From positions 22,641,723-22,705,722 of the forward strand of contig NC_057767.1 in assembly GCF_010389155.1 (NCBI RefSeq): 64,000 nucleotides of DNA. Reading direction: 5' to 3'. The translations under genes and the position numbers were made by a program. The DNA is from Erigeron canadensis. Taxonomy: Eukaryota > Streptophyta > Magnoliopsida > Asterales > Asteraceae. The notes under the pieces are model-generated. The model worked only from the letters and a program-made list of their open reading frames with translations. It was not told the DNA's origin and searched no databases. Below are positions 11,670 to 23,471 of this stretch, in pieces; position 1 is the first letter of the stretch, and every line of letters starts with the position of its first letter.

Positions 11670-12780
11670 AAGATATTTTAAATTTTACAAAACATGTCGC
11701 GCAGCGGAAGCGTGTTAATGAACTATTAGCAACTATTAAAAACATGTGGTATCATTTAAGGAAACATTTAATAGTTCTCATATCCTGGCTTAAGATCACC
11801 ATGCAATGCAATATAAGTAACTTTAATAAATAAGAAAACTAACTACGTTGCGGTAGACAAGATCCTCCATGATGTACAAGAATCCAGAAAGAAGATTCCA
11901 AGTGTAGAAAGCCTCCATAAGTATGTACACGAACAATGCCTCAACCAAGGATCTATTAGACACCTTTAACCTTACGACCGCAACTGAACGAAACCCTTGC
12001 AAGCTCCCTAAAGTCGAATTCGACTCTCCTTCAAAGAAGAAAGTTGAAATTTGAAAACCCTTTTTAGGGTTCATGAGTTCGACTTCAACCATACACAAAA
12101 GGCAAGAAATCTTTTGTTGAAACTAATTTAGGGTTTAACTAAAACCCTAAATAATTAAATCTAAAACAATTTGGGATTTTGGTTTCCTTTGGAAGTGTAG
12201 TTCGACCCACACAAAGAGAAAAAAAGGGATTTTCACCTTTGTGTGTGACTTAAGGTTTTCAAGAATGTACATGAATTAATGAAGGTTCTATGGGTTTATA
12301 TAGGTATAGTTTCCTGATTAGATTAGGAAATTAAAACCCTTTAATTCCCCTATGGGAATTTCGATCCCCACCTCCAATCCTTAAGTGGATTTTCGGCCAT
12401 GAGGCCTTAGAAGGGATGGACATGACTTTCCATATATTAATTAATCCATCATTAATTTATTTAAACCATTAACTAATTAATTATCTAACCCGTTAACTCT
12501 CTTAATTAATTAAACTCAGTTAATTAATAAGTTTATTTATCAATCATTTAAATTAAACTTTAATTGACTTCTATAAATAATATTTGTCGGTTATTCCATT
12601 TATCCTTAATTAACTCACGTTAATTTATAAATGAATAATTTAATTAAAAACAAGTTTAATTAAATGCGTAAATGATCAAATATCATTCCGTAGCTTTATG
12701 GTTAAACATTATAGATATTCTATTATGTATGACCTTACGGGCTCAAAGATCCGAAGACATATGGTTAGTCGAGTCTATGA
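11670..12780 (-). mobile_element. degenerate Copia-type LTR remnant
   Basis: The layout mirrors the Copia LTR at 56018-56705: a stretch with many AACCCTAAA and GAAAACCCTTTT runs, a TTTATATAGG segment, long TTAATTAA-rich DNA, and a right part reading GACCTTACGGGCTCAAAG. No pol coding region is adjacent and the ends are not resolved, so it is best read as an old solo or broken LTR. The short frames inside it are not genes. Confidence 0.4.
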
Positions 12781-13001
12781 AAGTTCACACAATTTCAACA
12801 TTAATGCTGGGGGTAGTTCTTGGATTGAGAAAAACTGACGTGACAGTGAGGAAGAGGAGAGAAAGAAATTTAAAAACAAGCCTTAATAAAAAAAAAAAAA
12901 CCTAACAAGTGTCAGATATGTTCCGTTAAATCTGTCATTTTCATTTTACACATGAAAGCATTATCTACTTACTTAAATAGTGAACTTTGAAGTTTGAAAA
13001 A

Positions 13002-13230
13002 GAGAAATTGTCACAAATCGTCCCTGTGGTTCGCTAAATTAGCATTTTCGTCCCTGTGCTTTTTTTTTCATTAGGTATCCCTATACTTTTTATTTTCATT
13101 GCCAAACGTCCATGGCACTAACAATCATAAAAAAAGGCCCGTTAAACCCCTCGCGTGCAATACACGTGAGGGTATAATTGTCCAGCCACTTTAATATACA
13201 ACCACAGGGACGATTCGGTACAGTATATAT
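13002..13230 (+). repeat. left terminal inverted repeat of the outer MULE
   Basis: Inverted partner of about 20465-20688. It contains CAAATCGTCCCTGTGGTTCG and the palindromic CCCTCGCGTGCAATACACGTG segment, recognisable in both copies with scattered substitutions. Confidence 0.85.
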
Positions 13231-13332
13231 ATAAACCCTAAAATATATTCAACCCCAAAATATTATTCACAACTTTCCCAACCCATTTCCCAACCCTAAA
13301 AAAGAACCCCCAAATCGTATAATTCAATTAAC

Positions 13333-16300
13333 ATGGATGATGAAAGCCTCATTCTTGATGCAAATGGATTACAACTCTTCAGACCTAAGAAGTTAACTAA
13401 TAAGGAATCTAAGTTAATGAATCAACATTATGGTACTGTTTATCTCAAATTTCAATATGGTGAATTAAAAAATAAGTTCCATTGATTTATTTTCTTACCT
13501 TTTTCATTTCTTATTTTGTTTTTATAGTGACATATCCCAGTTTAATTTCTATTCGGATTCACCATGGTGGGGTATTCACAAAGTGTCCTGGTAGAGAGTA
13601 TGTCCTTGGTGAAGAGGTAATCCTGGATTATGTTGACCGTGATCATTTTCCAGTTCATGAATTTAACTTTATGGTTAAGAAATTAGGCTATGATGAAAAG
13701 ATGACCATGTTTTATCATTTGTTAAAACTTGGTACAATTGATTTAGATAAAGGTCTGCTACCTTTTGGAAGTGATATCGATGTGATAAATTTGATTACTT
13801 ATGTTAAAAAATCACACAGAATGTTTGATATTTACATTGAGCATAATGTGTCAACTATGGAAACAAATTGGGCCCTAGCTATAGAATCTAATGTCATTAT
13901 TGAAGAAATATCAGATGATGATGTATTTTTACATAAACCTATGAGTTGTAGTAGATTTTTATTGGAAGGTGTTGAGAATGATGGATTTAAGTTTGATGTA
14001 GGAGGTCCTTGTAAAAATATTGAAACTGATCATGTTGATGTAGGAGGTCCTAGTCAGAATTTTGAAACTGATCATGTTGATGTAGAAACTGATCATGTGA
14101 ATGTAGAAATACCAATTGATACTGCTGATGAGTTTTTCCCAAATAATCTAGATACAAGTGATAAAGTTAATGGGGTTGAGGTGGACATGAGTGACTTCAA
14201 AGATCATTGTGAAAAGGATGACTTTTGGCTTATGAAAGGTGTGGATGTAGGAGCAGGCAATTTGGGAATTAATGAGGAGGTGGTGGGTATAAACTTTGAT
14301 GAGTATGACAGTGGGGAAGGATCAGATGGAGATGGGAGAAACAAGAAGCTGAGAAAATTAAACAAACAAATTAAGTGTCCCCTTCAACCAAGGAAAGCTT
14401 TCATAGACAAAAAACAGATTAAAGCATTGGTGAAAAAGCATGCAGTGCAGAGTAGAAGAGATCTTAAGTTTGTAAGGAATGACAACATAAGGATTAGGGT
14501 ATGTTGTTTTGGCAAGGTGCCATGTTATAAAAATGATGAAAAGGAAACAAAAGATAAAGAATCTTGCACACTTGTACAGACAGAAAATGAGGAAAAGGGT
14601 TAGCAAAAGTGGGAAGAAAAGGGTAAGAAAGTAATTAATACTACCCCCACTTGCCCATGGGCCCTACATGTCTCCAAAACCAATCAAGATAAGCATTGGT
14701 ATGTGAAGACATTAAATGAAGAACACACATGCTTAGAAACCAGACATCTTAAGTGGGCAAGTAGTACCTTTCTTTCTCAATATATAGGTGATACTTGTGC
14801 TAATAATAAGCATATCAGTGGGAAAGCATTACAAGACCAACTCCAGAAACAGTTTGAGCTGGGAATAGATAGGCAGGTTGTTTATAGGGCCAAAACCAAG
14901 GAAATGAACCAATTAAGGGGAAACTATGTTGATCAGTATGCAAATTTGAGGAATTATGCACTTGAAGTGCAATTTAGGAATCCTAGAACAACTATGAAGA
15001 TAGAGGTTAAACATGAGCCCAATCTAGAAACAAAAGACACAAGGGTGTTTAAGAAAATTTACATTTGTTTAGGGCCAGTAAAGAAGGGATTTAAGGCATC
15101 TGGTAGATAGTTGTTGGGGTTAGATGGAACTTTTATGAGAGGTCCTTATCCGGGGCAAGTATTAACTGTTGTAGGTGTAGATGCTAACAATGGTATCTAC
15201 CCTGTAGCATATGCCATAGTTGAAGCTGAAACCAAGAGCTCATGGACATGGTTTTTAACTTGCCTAGGTGATGATATGGATTTGACAAAAACCATCAACT
15301 ACACTTTCATCAGTGACAGACAACAAGTGCATACTTTGAACTTTGTTAAATTATTTACGGTTTTAATTAACCTTTACTGTTTTTTAATTTACAGTTTTAA
15401 TTATTTAAAGCTCACTTTCATGATTTGACAAAATGCTTATTAACCTTTACTGTTTTTAATAGGGTATTATTCCAGCTCTTGCAAGTGTCTTTCCAAATGC
15501 AGAACATAGATATTTCTTAAGACACATCCATGAAAACTTGAAAGCTCACTTAAAGTGTGGAGAGATTTACAAGGACATTATATGGAAATGTGCTACCTTA
15601 ACAACTGTTCCATAGTTTGAAAATGCAATGGGTGAACTAAAAGGTTTAAGCATCAGGGTTTATGACTTGTTGAGGGCAATTCCACCAAAGCATTGGGTCC
15701 GGGCTCATTTTTCAGGTATACTCTCACTATTGCTTTCGTATAAATAACTTTGCTTTAGAAAATTAATTTTAGAAAAGTTTTACCTAATTAAACAGGAAGA
15801 GCTCACTGTGATATTCTATTGAATAATATATGTGAATCCTTCAATAGTAAGTTAGTTGATGGAAGGGAAAGGCCAATAATAACTTGTTTGGAATTTATTA
15901 GAGAGTATATGATGAGAAGGCTTGTGACAGTTCAGGAAGTAATTGACAAATGTAAGGGCCCTTTAACCCCCACTGCAAGTCAAATATTTGAGGCAACTAA
16001 AAAAGTAGCAGGTAGATACAATGTCATATTCAATGGTCATACTAAATACCAAGTTAGTGATCCATGGCAGGACCAAGCAGTTGTAGATATGGTGAAAAAC
16101 ACTTGTAGTTGTAGGAAATGGGAGCTAACTGGATTACCTTGCAAACATGTTGTAGCAACTCTTTGGGATATGTTTGACCATGGTAAGAAAGTGGGGAGTC
16201 CAGAGGACTAGGTTCATAAGGCCTACAGGTTGGAAACATGGAAGGAGGTTTATAACGAAAAGATTAACCCAGTTAATGGTGTGTCAACATGGCCTATAAG

Positions 16301-16821
16301 TAACTGTCCTACAAAATTGTTACCCCCATATCATAAGACTCAAGCAGGGAGACCTTGTAGAAAAAGAAAGCCCAGTGCTGGGGAAAGCTCATCCAAGCCA
16401 ATGGTGAAAGATGGCAAACTGTCTAGGCAAAGAAAGACTGTCACATATAGAAAATGTAATAAGATGGGCCATAATTCTAAGACATGTAAAGGTCAAAGCC
16501 AGGCATCATCAACACAAACAATAATAAGAAAAGAAAGAATTCTTCTCAAGAACAAAGGTTTGTTTTGTATTGTAATTTAGTGTCATTTTTTGTTGTCAAT
16601 TGAATCTGTAAGTTTGCTAATATATTGTGGTAAATTTTAAGGTCTACTGAAGCATCACAACCAAGTCAAACAACACAGCCACCTCAAACATCACAACCAA
16701 GTCAACCAAATCAAGCTGGTTCATCAAAGACCGGTGCTTTTGAAAGAACATGCCATGCTAGTCCAAGAAAGATCAGAAAGTTTTCTGGGACCAAATTCTC
16801 CCCAACCAAGTCTTGCTTTTG
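13333..16821 (+). pseudogene. mudrA-like MULE transposase, broken
   Basis: Transposase of the outer MULE. The second segment (about 13528 on) gives a PB1-like N-terminal domain (IRIHHGG, GREYVLGEEVILDYVD, VHEFNFMVKKLGY). It is followed by an acidic linker, a MULE DNA-binding segment (KKHAVQSRRDLKFVRND), the MULE transposase domain with DGTF near 15125 and SDRQ near 15314 (first and second catalytic Asp), and NNICESFN near 15825. A SWIM zinc finger follows (CSCRKWELTGLPCKHVVA, 16105-16155), then a degenerate zinc knuckle whose first Cys is Tyr (YRKCNKMGHNSKTC). Introns fit 15327-15462 and 15716-15795. In-frame TAG codons at 14601, 15108, 15614 and 16209 interrupt it, and a possible first exon from ATG 13333 ends in TGA. 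It cannot encode an intact transposase. Confidence 0.85.
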
Positions 16822-17785
16822 AATGCATGTCCCTTTGAAACTTTACTTTGAAACTGAAATGTAATTCTGGTAACTTATGTGGTATTTAGGGTATGACTTG
16901 TTATGTAATTCTGGTGCCACTTTTGTGTTACTTATTTCTAAGCCAATTTTGGATTTTGTGGCATTCAGATGTTGGATTTTATGACTAGTTTGCGGATTCT
17001 TTTTAAATGCATGTCTCCTTGCAACTTTTCTTTTATTTCTGTACACAATTTATTTTGTCAATTGCCATTTCAAAATTGATTTCACAACATTACATAGCCA
17101 TTATAAAGACATTACATTACTATTAACCAGTAAAAAAACCACAAACTGATGTCAATACAACAACATTTAGATTCTAAATAAGTACACATAAAGAAAAAAG
17201 AACGAATTGCATTTTTGGTCCCTGTGTTATCACACCTTTTGCAAGTTTGATACAAAAATGTGAAAAGTTGCGAAACGTATCCTTATCATATCACACCTGT
17301 GCAATTTTGGTCCAAAAGTAACGTGCCATTAGAATTCAGCCGTTAATGCCCCCATGTGCTTGTCACATGGGGGGTAGTTTCCTCCATTTATTGCTCATAG
17401 GACCATTTCTGCAAAAATATATATATATATATATTTATATATTTTTTGTATACGAGTATATCTATGAGTCTATGATCATCATTAACAAATACCATCAGAT
17501 TAAATCAAAAACATCAATCACAGTTACATTTATCATCAAAGTTAGCTCACAAAATCATCCAAACTCTAAAAACCTAAAAATCAAATCTCAAAAAAATAAT
17601 CAAATAATATTAGCAATAAGAATTAAGTTCTAAACAAACCGGATGGAAGGTGTACTATGTGTTTTTTCTCTCAATTTGGGCGATTTTCTCACCTAGGGAT
17701 CCATGACTCTTTGTCTTGCAAAATCCATCAAAATCAATCAAAACAATCGAAATAAACAATCTGATCTCATTCTCTTGTTCCTTTT

Positions 17786-18016
17786 TCAATTTCGATCCAA
17801 ACCATGCCTAAAAAACCTAATCAAAATCATGGAAAAGGGGCAAATAAATCTAAAATTGTGGAAAAAGTAAAATCTGAGATCTAATTCCTCCAATTCTGAG
17901 TCATTTGTTGCAGATTCATTCGAATCTAATGTTGCTGCTACGCTATTTCCTTCAAAAACGGTGGAAAACCCTAAAATCACTAGACAACCGTCGCTCGCCG
18001 CCGCTGGGGTGGTTGC
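17786..18016 (-). other. unassigned open segment inside the nested MULE
   Basis: The minus strand is open and Ala-, Ser- and Glu-rich (TPAAASDGC, ESATNDSELEELDLR) up to a possible donor near 17880, and is cut at its 5' side by the solo LTR. The opposite side of the LTR (19517-19830) also has open frames, including a plus-strand start MAVAATVQIPV at 19673. These may be two halves of one captured gene fragment. No family is recognised. Confidence 0.25.
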
Positions 18017-19511
18017 TGATGTGCCATATTTTATACCATTTCCCACGTGATTTTAGGACCAATTATTCGTACTTTTTATAGTTTTATATCCAACTTTCGA
18101 TGCTTTGAGGTATTGTTAAGTGTTTTCAGGTTGGAAAATGATTATACGAAGGAATTGGTTGTTTTAGATGATTTATGGAAGAAACGGGAGAAGGGTTCGG
18201 TCGAAATCAAGTTAAAGACGGAGAAAACGGAATCTGGAGCTTGAAACTCCCGTTACGTGAGTAACACCCGTTACAAGGAGAAAACCCAAAATCACCTGTA
18301 ATGGGTCGTTATGTCACATAACACATAACGGCCGTGAAGACTTCAAAGGAGTGTAACGGGCGTTAAACGCGTAGTACAAACGTAACGGGTGTTACTCTCT
18401 TAACGGGCGTACCCGGGATTTTTGTATATATAGTCATCTAGGGTTCTGCATTAAGGGACGAATTCTTGGCATAATTTTCTTTAGTTTCTCATTATTATTA
18501 ACACTTTGGATCAGACAAGTTGTTAGGGTTTTATCTCTTTTCAGCTTTGGATTGTAATCATTATTGTTACCGGATATTCTTCAATCGTTTGGTATAATAT
18601 GATTTCTTCTCTATTTGTTTGTTCTTGTGTTTTGATTATGAGTAGTTAAATCTCTTGCACCCGCTTGGGTAGTAAGCATGTCATAGGGTCGATTCGAATG
18701 TTACTTGCAATTGTTAAACAAGGTTTTTATGTTTAATCGTTGATCCATATTTATTTGAGTTTAAATATTGTATTTATCTTTTATATATATATTGATTGAT
18801 AATTGTAATTAGAAGTTCGGAAGAAATCTATATCATTGTCAATTGGTTTATGAAATGGTTAATCGGTCTATAATTAACTTAAAGTCGTTGGAGTTCGGAA
18901 GAAACCAACGATAAAGATTTTAAACAATTAAATTCACTTTGAATGTGTAAACACGTATGATAGAGGAATTTGATTAGGTGAATAAGCAGTTCGGAAGAAA
19001 GCTTTTAAAGGTTAAATCATAAAAATCAACTCAGGATCTTAATGTTTAATTGTTTTGAATAAAAATTAAACGCGGAAGCAATAACTATATTTAGAGCAAT
19101 TAAAGTGTCAAGTATAACGGAAGTCCGTCTTGTTTATTTTTTGAGTCATTCAACAAATGCAAGTAATGTTTAGACCCGATGATTGGCATGTGAGCTGATC
19201 CAAGTAGGTGTCCTTTTTATTATTATTGTCATACAATCATTTTTACTATCGTTTGAGGACGATCCCTGCCCCGGTTACACCGGAGTTAATTATTTTCTTT
19301 TAGTTTAATTTTGTAACGTGGCAATTCGGCCACAAAACCCCCTCTTTTCTGAATTACTTTATTTCAACAATTACTTACAAAGTCCTTGTGTTCGACCTCG
19401 TACATACCAAGTAAACTATACCATGCGATCGGGTACACTGCCCGTAAGTGTGTAGTAGACAGTAGCTAGGTGATTCGTGTTATAAATTTTAAGACTCGAA
19501 ATTACACATCA
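18017..19511 (+). mobile_element. solo LTR of an LTR retrotransposon
   Basis: A 1495-bp block begins TGATGTG and ends CACATCA, perfect inverted LTR ends. It is flanked by GTTGC (18012-18016) and GCTGC (19512-19516), a 4-of-5 match to a 5-bp target duplication. No gag, pol, primer site or second LTR is present, so it is most simply a solo LTR left by recombination. The orientation is inferred from the TTTATACC and ATATATAG promoter-like parts on plus. A tract with CGATCGGGTACACTGCCCG near the right end resembles part of the element at 53761-54988 in reverse orientation, suggesting the same broad family (probably Gypsy, unproven). Confidence 0.6.
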
Positions 19512-20069
19512 GCTGCCGGCCACCAGGGGGAGGCCATGGCAGCGAATGTCGATGGTGACGGGATTACTTTGATTAATTCTGGTTGGAGAAACGATCTGGG
19601 GGTGGGGGATCGAACAAAAACCCTAAAAATCCAGAAAACCATAGCCGCTCCATATTTTTTTTCCCACCACCCATGGCTGTTGCTGCTACTGTTCAGATTC
19701 CGGTCAGCCACCAGGAGGCTCCTGGTGGTGCGACTGATGGATCCCAATTGGCTGCTGCTTCGGGTAGTGTTGGGTCTTTGGGTTCAAACTTGAATGAAAC
19801 ACAAACCGAAAACACTTCTTTTTCATAGACTCATAAATATACTCGTATACAAAATAATTTTATTTTTTTTTGCAGAAATGGTCCTATGAGCAATAAATGG
19901 AAGAAACTACCCCCCATGATTAACGGCTGAATTCTAACGGCACGTTACTTTTGGACCAAAATTGCAACAGGTGTGATATGACAGGGATACGTTTCGCGAC
20001 TTTTCACATTTTTGTATCAAACTTGCAAAAGGTGTGATAATACAGGGACCAAAAATGCAATTCGTTCAA

Positions 20070-20337
20070 GAAAAAACAACCCACTACATACTAAATACAT
20101 CTTCAACCTCCACACTTTGTTATTCTCTTTTATGCAGTGCTGCTTCAAGATTATTTTTTTTTCTCCTAATAAACCAGGGATTATATCGGCAGCTCTTTGA
20201 CACATAGGAGGATCGACCCATCGGAAATACTCACAACCATTTACCTTGCGATAACAACCATAGAACCTTCGACCTGGATTACGAGGTGTCCAGGATGTTC
20301 GAAGTGTTACTGGGTTACCACAAGAACAATAAACCAT
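20070..20337 (-). CDS. GRF-type zinc-finger protein carried by the outer MULE
   Basis: Read from ATG at 20337 the protein begins MVYCSCGNPVTLRTSWTPRN and continues with NPGRRFYGC, GCEYFRW and D. This is the GRF zinc finger (CxCG, then T, NPGRRFxxC, C, FxW and D). GRF fingers bind single-stranded nucleic acid in some nucleases and topoisomerases; in plants small GRF proteins are often found with transposons. The gene faces mudrA, with its start about 130 bases inside the right TIR. The frame runs on through a hydrophobic stretch (MYLVCSGLFFL) and meets the nested MULE at 20067, so the last codons were displaced by that insertion; the pre-insertion frame would have closed soon after 17190. The truncation is therefore very C-terminal and the finger is intact. 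Confidence 0.7.
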
Positions 20338-20464
20338 TGATGGTTGTTGGATTAGAAAGATAGAAGAAAGAAAGAAGAGAGATGAGTTAGAAAGGAAGAA
20401 GATGGATAAATAAGGAAGAGAGATGAGTTAGGTTTATGGAATAATGGGGTAAAACAGTTTTTTG

Positions 20465-20688
20465 GGGAAGATAAATAAGATGAAATCGTCCCTATGGTTG
20501 TATATTAAAGTGGTTGGACAATTATACCCTCACGGGAATTGCACGTGAGGGGTTTAACGGGCTTTTTTTTTACAATTGTTAGTACCAGGGACGTTTGGCA
20601 ATGAAATTGAAAAGTAGAGGGAAAATGGAAAAAAAAAAAAAGAAAATGCTAATCTAGGAACCACATGGACGATTTGTGACAATTTCTC
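20465..20688 (-). repeat. right terminal inverted repeat of the outer MULE
   Basis: Inverse of 13002-13230, ending GTGACAATTTCTC immediately before the right copy of TTTGAAAAA. It probably contains the promoter for the minus-strand GRF gene, by analogy with Mutator TIR promoters. Confidence 0.85.
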
Positions 20689-20697
20689 TTTGAAAAA

Positions 20698-21410
20698 GGA
20701 AGGGAACTTCTCACGCAGTAGGAATGAAGGAGGCGGGTTCCAAACTTCCAATATTGATATTCATACAGAGTACACCAGCCTTCACTTTTCAGGAGAGGTC
20801 CTGAGTTTGAGTCTGGCCAAAGGTAAATTTGAGATAAATTATTAAGTGGTCGAGATTCACCTAGACACTAGCCTAGCTGGGAATTAGTGGGTACCAAATG
20901 CTACATGGAATCAAAGGGTTCCCATCCAATTATCATTTTTCTTACGAAGTACACAATACTGTGTATACGAGAAAGTATTAGTATATATTATCATTTACTT
21001 CCACAGTCCCACTAAATATGTCCACTTTTAAATTTTCAAAGTCAAAATTTTACAACTTTGACTTTGAATATCATTTACTTCCACAGACCCGATTAAAACA
21101 ACATAAATTAGATCCCCTGTTGCGAGCGAATGATTCACATCTTTCAAAAAAAAATTACACAATAGAAAGACCTTTCTCAAATTAAAATTGTATTTTATAA
21201 ACCCTTCTTGTTTAAAACTTTTAGATACAAAGCATAACTAGAGAAATGAACAAGGCAAACTACTCTAAAATCATTTGAATTTGACTTGTTAAAAGCTGGA
21301 TTCAAGTAGATCTTACACAAGTTCGTGCTTAATTTAGAGTTCATTTAGTAACCGGGCTCAAGCTTCATACACTAAACACACGAGCCTAAATGACTCTTTT
21401 ATTACATATA
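20698..21410. other. intergenic DNA with a weak SINE-like segment
   Basis: A plus-strand B-box-like GAGTTTGAGTCTGG occurs at about 20800, but no convincing A box or tail was found. A short repeat, ATCATTTACTTCCACAG, occurs twice (about 20989 and 21069). There is no gene. Confidence 0.4.
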
Positions 21411-21861
21411 TCTATATATGTACTATATATTGCACTATATTATAAAGTAAATAGCTTGGTCTAAATTTAAATTTTAATATTTATTTCTTTAAAATGTCTC
21501 TTATATCTATTCAGTATTTATCTAAAATAACTATAATATTCTCTTTCTTTCCTCAAATCTCAATCAATTATTTTTTTTTTCTCTTTCCTCCATAAATCAT
21601 TTTATTCATCCAATTTATTCAAAAAATTTTATCTCAAAAACCTTACATCGATAAATTATAAAAATTATATGGGTGTTCTTAAAATTTCATGCTCTTTCAT
21701 CAGAGAGGTCGCTTTCGACAAATTTTGAAATCCGAGGGCGGAGCCCGTACGGCTAACGACAGAGCCCGTCAGATAGATGACCTCATCACCGCCACCGCCA
21801 TTACATCACCACATCGCCATCACCTCCATCACCGCCACAACGCGCAGATATCTTGCTCTCG
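21411..21861 (+). mobile_element. Helitron-like non-autonomous element
   Basis: TCTATATATGTACTATATAT follows an A, with CACTATATTATAAAGTAAATAGC just downstream, matching other copies. Near the right end is a CATCACCGCCACCGCC tract and ACAACGCGCAGATATC. The terminal CTAG is lost, so the end is approximate. The unrelated CGGAGCCCGTACGG segment near 21740 may be a further insertion. Confidence 0.4.
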
Positions 21862-22361
21862 TACAAAATAATGCACAATCTAGTATATAGTTGAACATTA
21901 GATAGTATCATTTTATGCGTTATATAACTTTAAGTTAAATAAATAGGGAGATTTCCATATATATCTCATTTTAAAGATATATATATATATATATCCCTGT
22001 GAACTCGTTATAGGAATTCACATGAGCCGAATTCCAGCTTTATTTATAAGACTCAAAACGAGCTGACTCTTTTTACCACAATGATAATTAAAGTTACAGA
22101 ATCTTTGTTTTTCATATTTTGAAAAAATAAAAATGAACAAAATAACCTTTTCTAATTGAATGGTTTAAGATGGTGGTTGTGACACAAAACATTAATACTA
22201 GTAGAGTTCAGTGTTAAATAGAAGCACAAACAACATCAATAAGAAAAATAAGCATAGAAGTATTGTGTTTGTGACAGGAGAATAAGGTACATTTAACTAG
22301 TTCATAGTTCAGACTTCAGAGTATTATTTATCCCATTTAATTTCATTTCAACTAAATAGGT
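21862..22361. other. intergenic DNA
   Basis: AT-rich with a (TA)n run at about 21977-21994. No gene or element is supported. Confidence 0.5.
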
Positions 22362-22721
22362 ATCTGCGCAATGCAGCGGTGGTAGCGGTAACGGGTGGTG
22401 ATGGTGGTGGTAATGATGTAGTTATTAATCTAAAAGTAATTGATGTAAATGGTAGTGTAGTAATTTTATGGTTAAGGTATGTATTTTTTGTAAATAATTT
22501 TATTAAGAGTATTATAGAGATATTAGGTGAAAATATTTAAATTAATGAATAAAAGAGATAGATTATTTGGATAAATATGGTTAGAAAATAATTTAGGGAT
22601 ATATTGAGTAGATTTAGTGTGTAATTAATAATGTGTTGAAGATTAAAGGTATTTTGGGTATTTTAAGGGTAAAAAGTTGAAAAGGAGGGTAGTTTGATTT
22701 ATAATAGAGTATAGATATAGA
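22362..22721 (-). mobile_element. Helitron-like non-autonomous element
   Basis: Read on the minus strand it starts TCTATATCTATACTC (after A) then TATTATAAATC, and ends in a CACCACCATCACCACCCG-type tract, CCGCTGCATTGCGCAG and a CTAG-like terminus degraded to TTAG. It therefore has the same architecture as 38462-38767 in opposite orientation. Confidence 0.55.
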
Positions 22722-23471
22722 TAGCCGACAATTCTCAAGCCCTTTCAACTTTCAGTGTAACAAAATGTCCAAAAGATCAACTGGCAATTTGGCATAGATA
22801 CAAAAGATAAAAATTAATAAATATTATTGTCGAAGTAAAAGTATGTACAGACACAAAGACTAATATCACCCCCAAAGTTTACAAATTAGCAAGTTCTTTC
22901 CCTTAATTAACACCACCATTTCTATACAAAAAATAAAATATAATCATGACACCATATGCCATGATTGTTCAAGTCTTCAACATAGAACCATATGAATCCA
23001 TTCCCATAACATATCCTAATTATACTTGTATAATCGTATCTTTTTACCCCCATTTCAGCAGCCATAAGTTGAATTTCATCAAACGAATGCAAAACCTGAG
23101 GGCCCATGAATGTTTCAGGAGCCAATCCTCAGAAATCCGTGGCGTCCCACATGATCATGCAATTTATGCCATGGAATAAAGGCAGACTGTTCACCTGCAT
23201 ACACTGGTAGAGGATAAGGGTCGAATTGCACGGCCCGAATGCACCTTTTGGTGATCAACAGTTAGTTTAGAGCTAATCATCCACATTTGAAACCGTTTCT
23301 TCATCATGAATAATCATCCACATTTAAATTCCTGTCTTCATCATGAGTAGGTAATTCTGGCATATTCAAGAACTTTTAAGCAGCTCCATTATTTTGGGTC
23401 ATGCCCAGGGTCCGATTTAGGTCAATAATCGTGAACCCGCAATAAAAACCTTGACATCCAATAAATTTGGA
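22722..23471 (-). other. 3' flank and probable 3' UTR of the helicase gene
   Basis: The helicase frame stops at 23472. Downstream on minus is non-repetitive DNA with a 67-codon open stretch at 23125-22922 that shows no recognisable domain and is read here as 3' UTR. Confidence 0.45.

Larger units (their letters stand above)
17200..20067. mobile_element. second, non-autonomous MULE nested in the first
   Basis: It begins GAACGAATTGCATTTTTGG and ends with the inverse. About 210 bp at each end are inverted copies, with CCCTGTGTTATCACACC and GCAAAAGGTGTGATAA landmarks. Flanks AAGAAAAAA at 17191-17199 and 20068-20076 are identical 9-mers. No transposase is present. The residual interior (17420-18016 and 19517-19860) has open frames without recognisable domains, so it may hold captured sequence. 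It is itself split by a solo LTR. Confidence 0.9.
13002..20688 (+). mobile_element. Mutator-like element (MULE) with long terminal inverted repeats
   Basis: The element starts GAGAAATTGTCACAAATCG and ends with the inverse. About 220 bp at each end are inverted copies (left to about 13230, right from about 20465), both including the GTCCCTGTGG/CCCTATGG and CGTGAGGG landmarks. The flanking 9 bp, TTTGAAAAA, are identical at 12993-13001 and 20689-20697, the exact size expected for Mutator insertion. Cargo is a mudrA-type transposase gene on plus and a GRF zinc-finger gene on minus. A second MULE at 17200-20067 accounts for 2.9 kb of its length. Confidence 0.93.

Noticed and set aside
11823..12098. 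Minus-strand open frame of about 90 residues
   Set aside because: Lies inside a degenerate LTR with no homology to known proteins; probably chance.
17346..17633. Plus-strand open frame spanning the inner MULE repeat
   Set aside because: Begins inside the terminal inverted repeat and runs through a (TA)n tract; low complexity only.
22922..23125. Separate small gene or extra helicase exon on minus
   Set aside because: The helicase frame ends at 23472, no matching splice pair keeps frame into this stretch, and no domain is recognised; read as 3' UTR.
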